Of a DNA stretch of 64,000 bases, positions 62,622-64,000 are shown in pieces. The notes beneath the pieces are model-generated. The model did no database searches. It was not told the DNA's origin and saw only the letters and a list, made by a program, of their open reading frames with translations. The stretch spans positions 124,001-188,000 of the forward strand of contig JAKFUU010000012.1 in assembly GCA_021732525.1 (NCBI GenBank), given 5' to 3'. Origin of the DNA: Sphingomonadaceae bacterium (GTDB lineage Bacteria; Pseudomonadota; Alphaproteobacteria; Sphingomonadales; Sphingomonadaceae). Numbering within the stretch: the first letter of the stretch is position 1; every line of letters begins with the position of its first letter. Position numbers and translations under genes: made by a program.

Positions 62622-63925
62622 TTGTTAGCCCCGCCTTTGCCAACAAAAAATTCGCCATATTGGGACTGGCGCGGTCGGGGCTGGCATCGGCGAAAACATT
62701 GGCGGCAAGCGGCGCGTTGATAACCGCATGGGACAGTGATGAAGCCGCGCGCGCTGCCGCTGCGGACATCGCCGAAATAGCCGATCCCATGGAGGTAGAT
62801 TTGACCGGATTCGACGGGATCGTAGTATCGCCCGGCGTTCCGTTGATCCGGCATCCCATTGCGCGCAAGGCGCAGGCAGCTGGTGTTCCAATCATCGGCG
62901 ATATGGAGCTGTTCGCCATGGCCCGCGCCAGCCTTCCCGAACACCGGGTTGTGGGTATTACCGGAACCAACGGCAAATCGACGACCACCGCGCTGGTTTA
63001 CCATTTGATAAAAAGTGCCGCTTTGCCCGCGCGCATGGCGGGGAATATTGGCGTACCGATCCTGTCGCAAAGCCCCTTGCCTGCGGGCGGCGTGTATATT
63101 TTGGAGCTGTCCAGCTACCAAATTGACCTGACGCACAGCTTGCAATGCGATGTGGCGGCGCTCATTAATCTGTCGCCCGATCATCTGGATCGTTATCATG
63201 GCTATGAAGGCTATATCGAGGCAAAAGCGCGGTTATTTGCAATGCAGAGCGCGCAGCAGCATAGTATTTTCGGCAATGGCGATGACGACACGCGGTCGAT
63301 TTATTTGAAACTTGCAGCGCAAAAGGATCGGGATTTCTGTCAATTGGCCGAGCCTACAGATTTGAAAGGGCAGGAAAATTGGCCATCATTGCAGGGGCCA
63401 CATAATCTTGAAAATGCGGCAATCGCGGTAAAAATTGTCGAAGCTTTGGGCATTAGCGAAAATCAATGGCGCCGTGCGATGCCCCACTTTCGAGGATTGC
63501 CGCACCGGATGGAAATTGTGGGCGAATATGCCGGTGTGCTTTATGTTAACGATAGCAAGGCAACCAATGCAGCATCAACCGCCCCGGCATTGGCCGCTTA
63601 TCCCCGCATTCATTGGATTTTGGGCGGTATCGCCAAAAGCGAGCATCTGAATGAATGCAAGCCAAATTTCGGCCATGTGGTCAAAGCCTATACCATTGGC
63701 GAATCGGGTGCGAGCCTGGGTGCGATTTTGGCGCCCTATATGCCTGTCATATCCTGCGAAATGCTGGCCACAGCGGTTGCACAAGCGGCGATGGCGGCAA
63801 AGCCCGGTGACGTGGTGATGCTGTCACCCGCCTGCGCCTCCTTCGATCAATTTAAGGATTTTGAAGCAAGAGGAGATTGTTTCAAAGCGGCCTTCGCCAA
63901 TCTGACCAAGGACGCGCACGAATGA
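62618..63925 (+). CDS. murD: UDP-MurNAc-L-alanine:D-glutamate ligase
   Basis: 435 residues. Second peptide-bond ligase of the precursor route. N-terminal Rossmann-like [22 protein letters not shown] loop [19 protein letters not shown] (about 112-130); [43 protein letters not shown] 62618 overlaps the mraY stop by four bases; its own stop overlaps the next start (ATGA). Confidence 0.95.
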   Translation: MIVSPAFANKKFAILGLARSGLASAKTLAASGALITAWDSDEAARAAAADIAEIADPMEVDLTGFDGIVVSPGVPLIRHPIARKAQAAGVPIIGDMELFAMARASLPEHRVVGITGTNGKSTTTALVYHLIKSAALPARMAGNIGVPILSQSPLPAGGVYILELSSYQIDLTHSLQCDVAALINLSPDHLDRYHGYEGYIEAKARLFAMQSAQQHSIFGNGDDDTRSIYLKLAAQKDRDFCQLAEPTDLKGQENWPSLQGPHNLENAAIAVKIVEALGISENQWRRAMPHFRGLPHRMEIVGEYAGVLYVNDSKATNAASTAPALAAYPRIHWILGGIAKSEHLNECKPNFGHVVKAYTIGESGASLGAILAPYMPVISCEMLATAVAQAAMAAKPGDVVMLSPACASFDQFKDFEARGDCFKAAFANLTKDAHE

Positions 63926-64000
63926 CCATGGAGGGCAAAGATATCCCATGGGTGCTCGCGGCGAAAACGGGCAAAACCCATTTCTCCAATCGGTTGGGCC
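63922..64000 (+). CDS. ftsW: Start of probable ftsW (cut by window end)
   Basis: Only 26 codons are inside the window: [18 protein letters not shown] followed by THFSNRLG. ATG 63922 overlaps the murD stop. ftsW encodes the lipid II glycosyltransferase (SEDS family) and follows murD in alphaproteobacterial dcw clusters; the identification here rests on position only, since no family motif is yet reached. Confidence 0.5.
   Translation, partial: MTMEGKDIPWVLAAKTGKTHFSNRLG

Noticed and set aside
1-64000. CRISPR array, rRNA operon or insertion sequence
   Set aside because: No regularly spaced repeats, no rRNA-like sequence and no transposase motif noticed on either strand.

Overview
The window looks like a chromosomal stretch from an alphaproteobacterium of the order Sphingomonadales (a Sphingopyxis/Sphingorhabdus-like organism). 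The basis is gene order and protein character: radA-cvpA-NifU-like-CPA2 antiporter, aroBK divergent from a xerD region, argS-SPOR-nagZ-scpAB-tatABC, a TonB-receptor-rich gene set, and a dcw cluster led by mraZ. The genus is inference; no rRNA or complete tRNA gene was seen.

Left end (1-7.4 kb): a probable integrated island. It holds a 1,426-residue GHKL (sacsin/HSP90-like) ATPase ending in a DUF3883-like nuclease fold, a small PD-(D/E)XK-like protein, an HNH nuclease, a second PD-(D/E)XK-like protein and a small orphan. It stops at a tRNA 3'-end-like sequence (about 7383-7412) preceded by a direct GTGGGGGA repeat, which looks like an attachment site. No integrase lies in the window, so the island probably continues to the left. 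This is the best candidate here for an undescribed (probably anti-phage) system.

7.4-24 kb: housekeeping core. A patatin-like lipase; radA with an alphaproteobacterial SOS box; cvpA; a NifU-like protein; a CPA2 antiporter; aroB/aroK; an uncharacterised exported protein with xerD; accA; serB and miaA, which are divergent with overlapping start codons; and ilvB/ilvN behind a strong leader hairpin.

24-37.5 kb: an alphaproteobacterial-type palindromic repeat, a TonB receptor, tyrosine catabolism genes (hppD, a VOC protein, a FAH-family hydrolase) around a legumain-like C13 peptidase, then a Tad/Cpa pilus operon (cpaA-B-C-D-E-tadB-tadC) that lacks the expected cpaF/tadA ATPase and any pilin gene.

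37.5-53.7 kb: an alpha/beta hydrolase and an FAD oxidoreductase; rnhA-thrB-ispH on the minus strand; a lipoprotein; argS-SPOR-nagZ-scpA-scpB-tatA-tatB-tatC; a short entericidin lipoprotein; a ZnuD-like TonB receptor with a palindromic, Zur-like operator; and a cysteine synthase.

53.7-64 kb: a small membrane protein, a DUF4350/GldG-like protein, then the dcw cluster mraZ-rsmH-ftsL-ftsI-murE-murF-mraY-murD-(ftsW). Most of these genes overlap by 1-4 bases, so they are probably one translationally coupled operon for peptidoglycan precursor synthesis and septation; the window ends at the first codons of the last gene.
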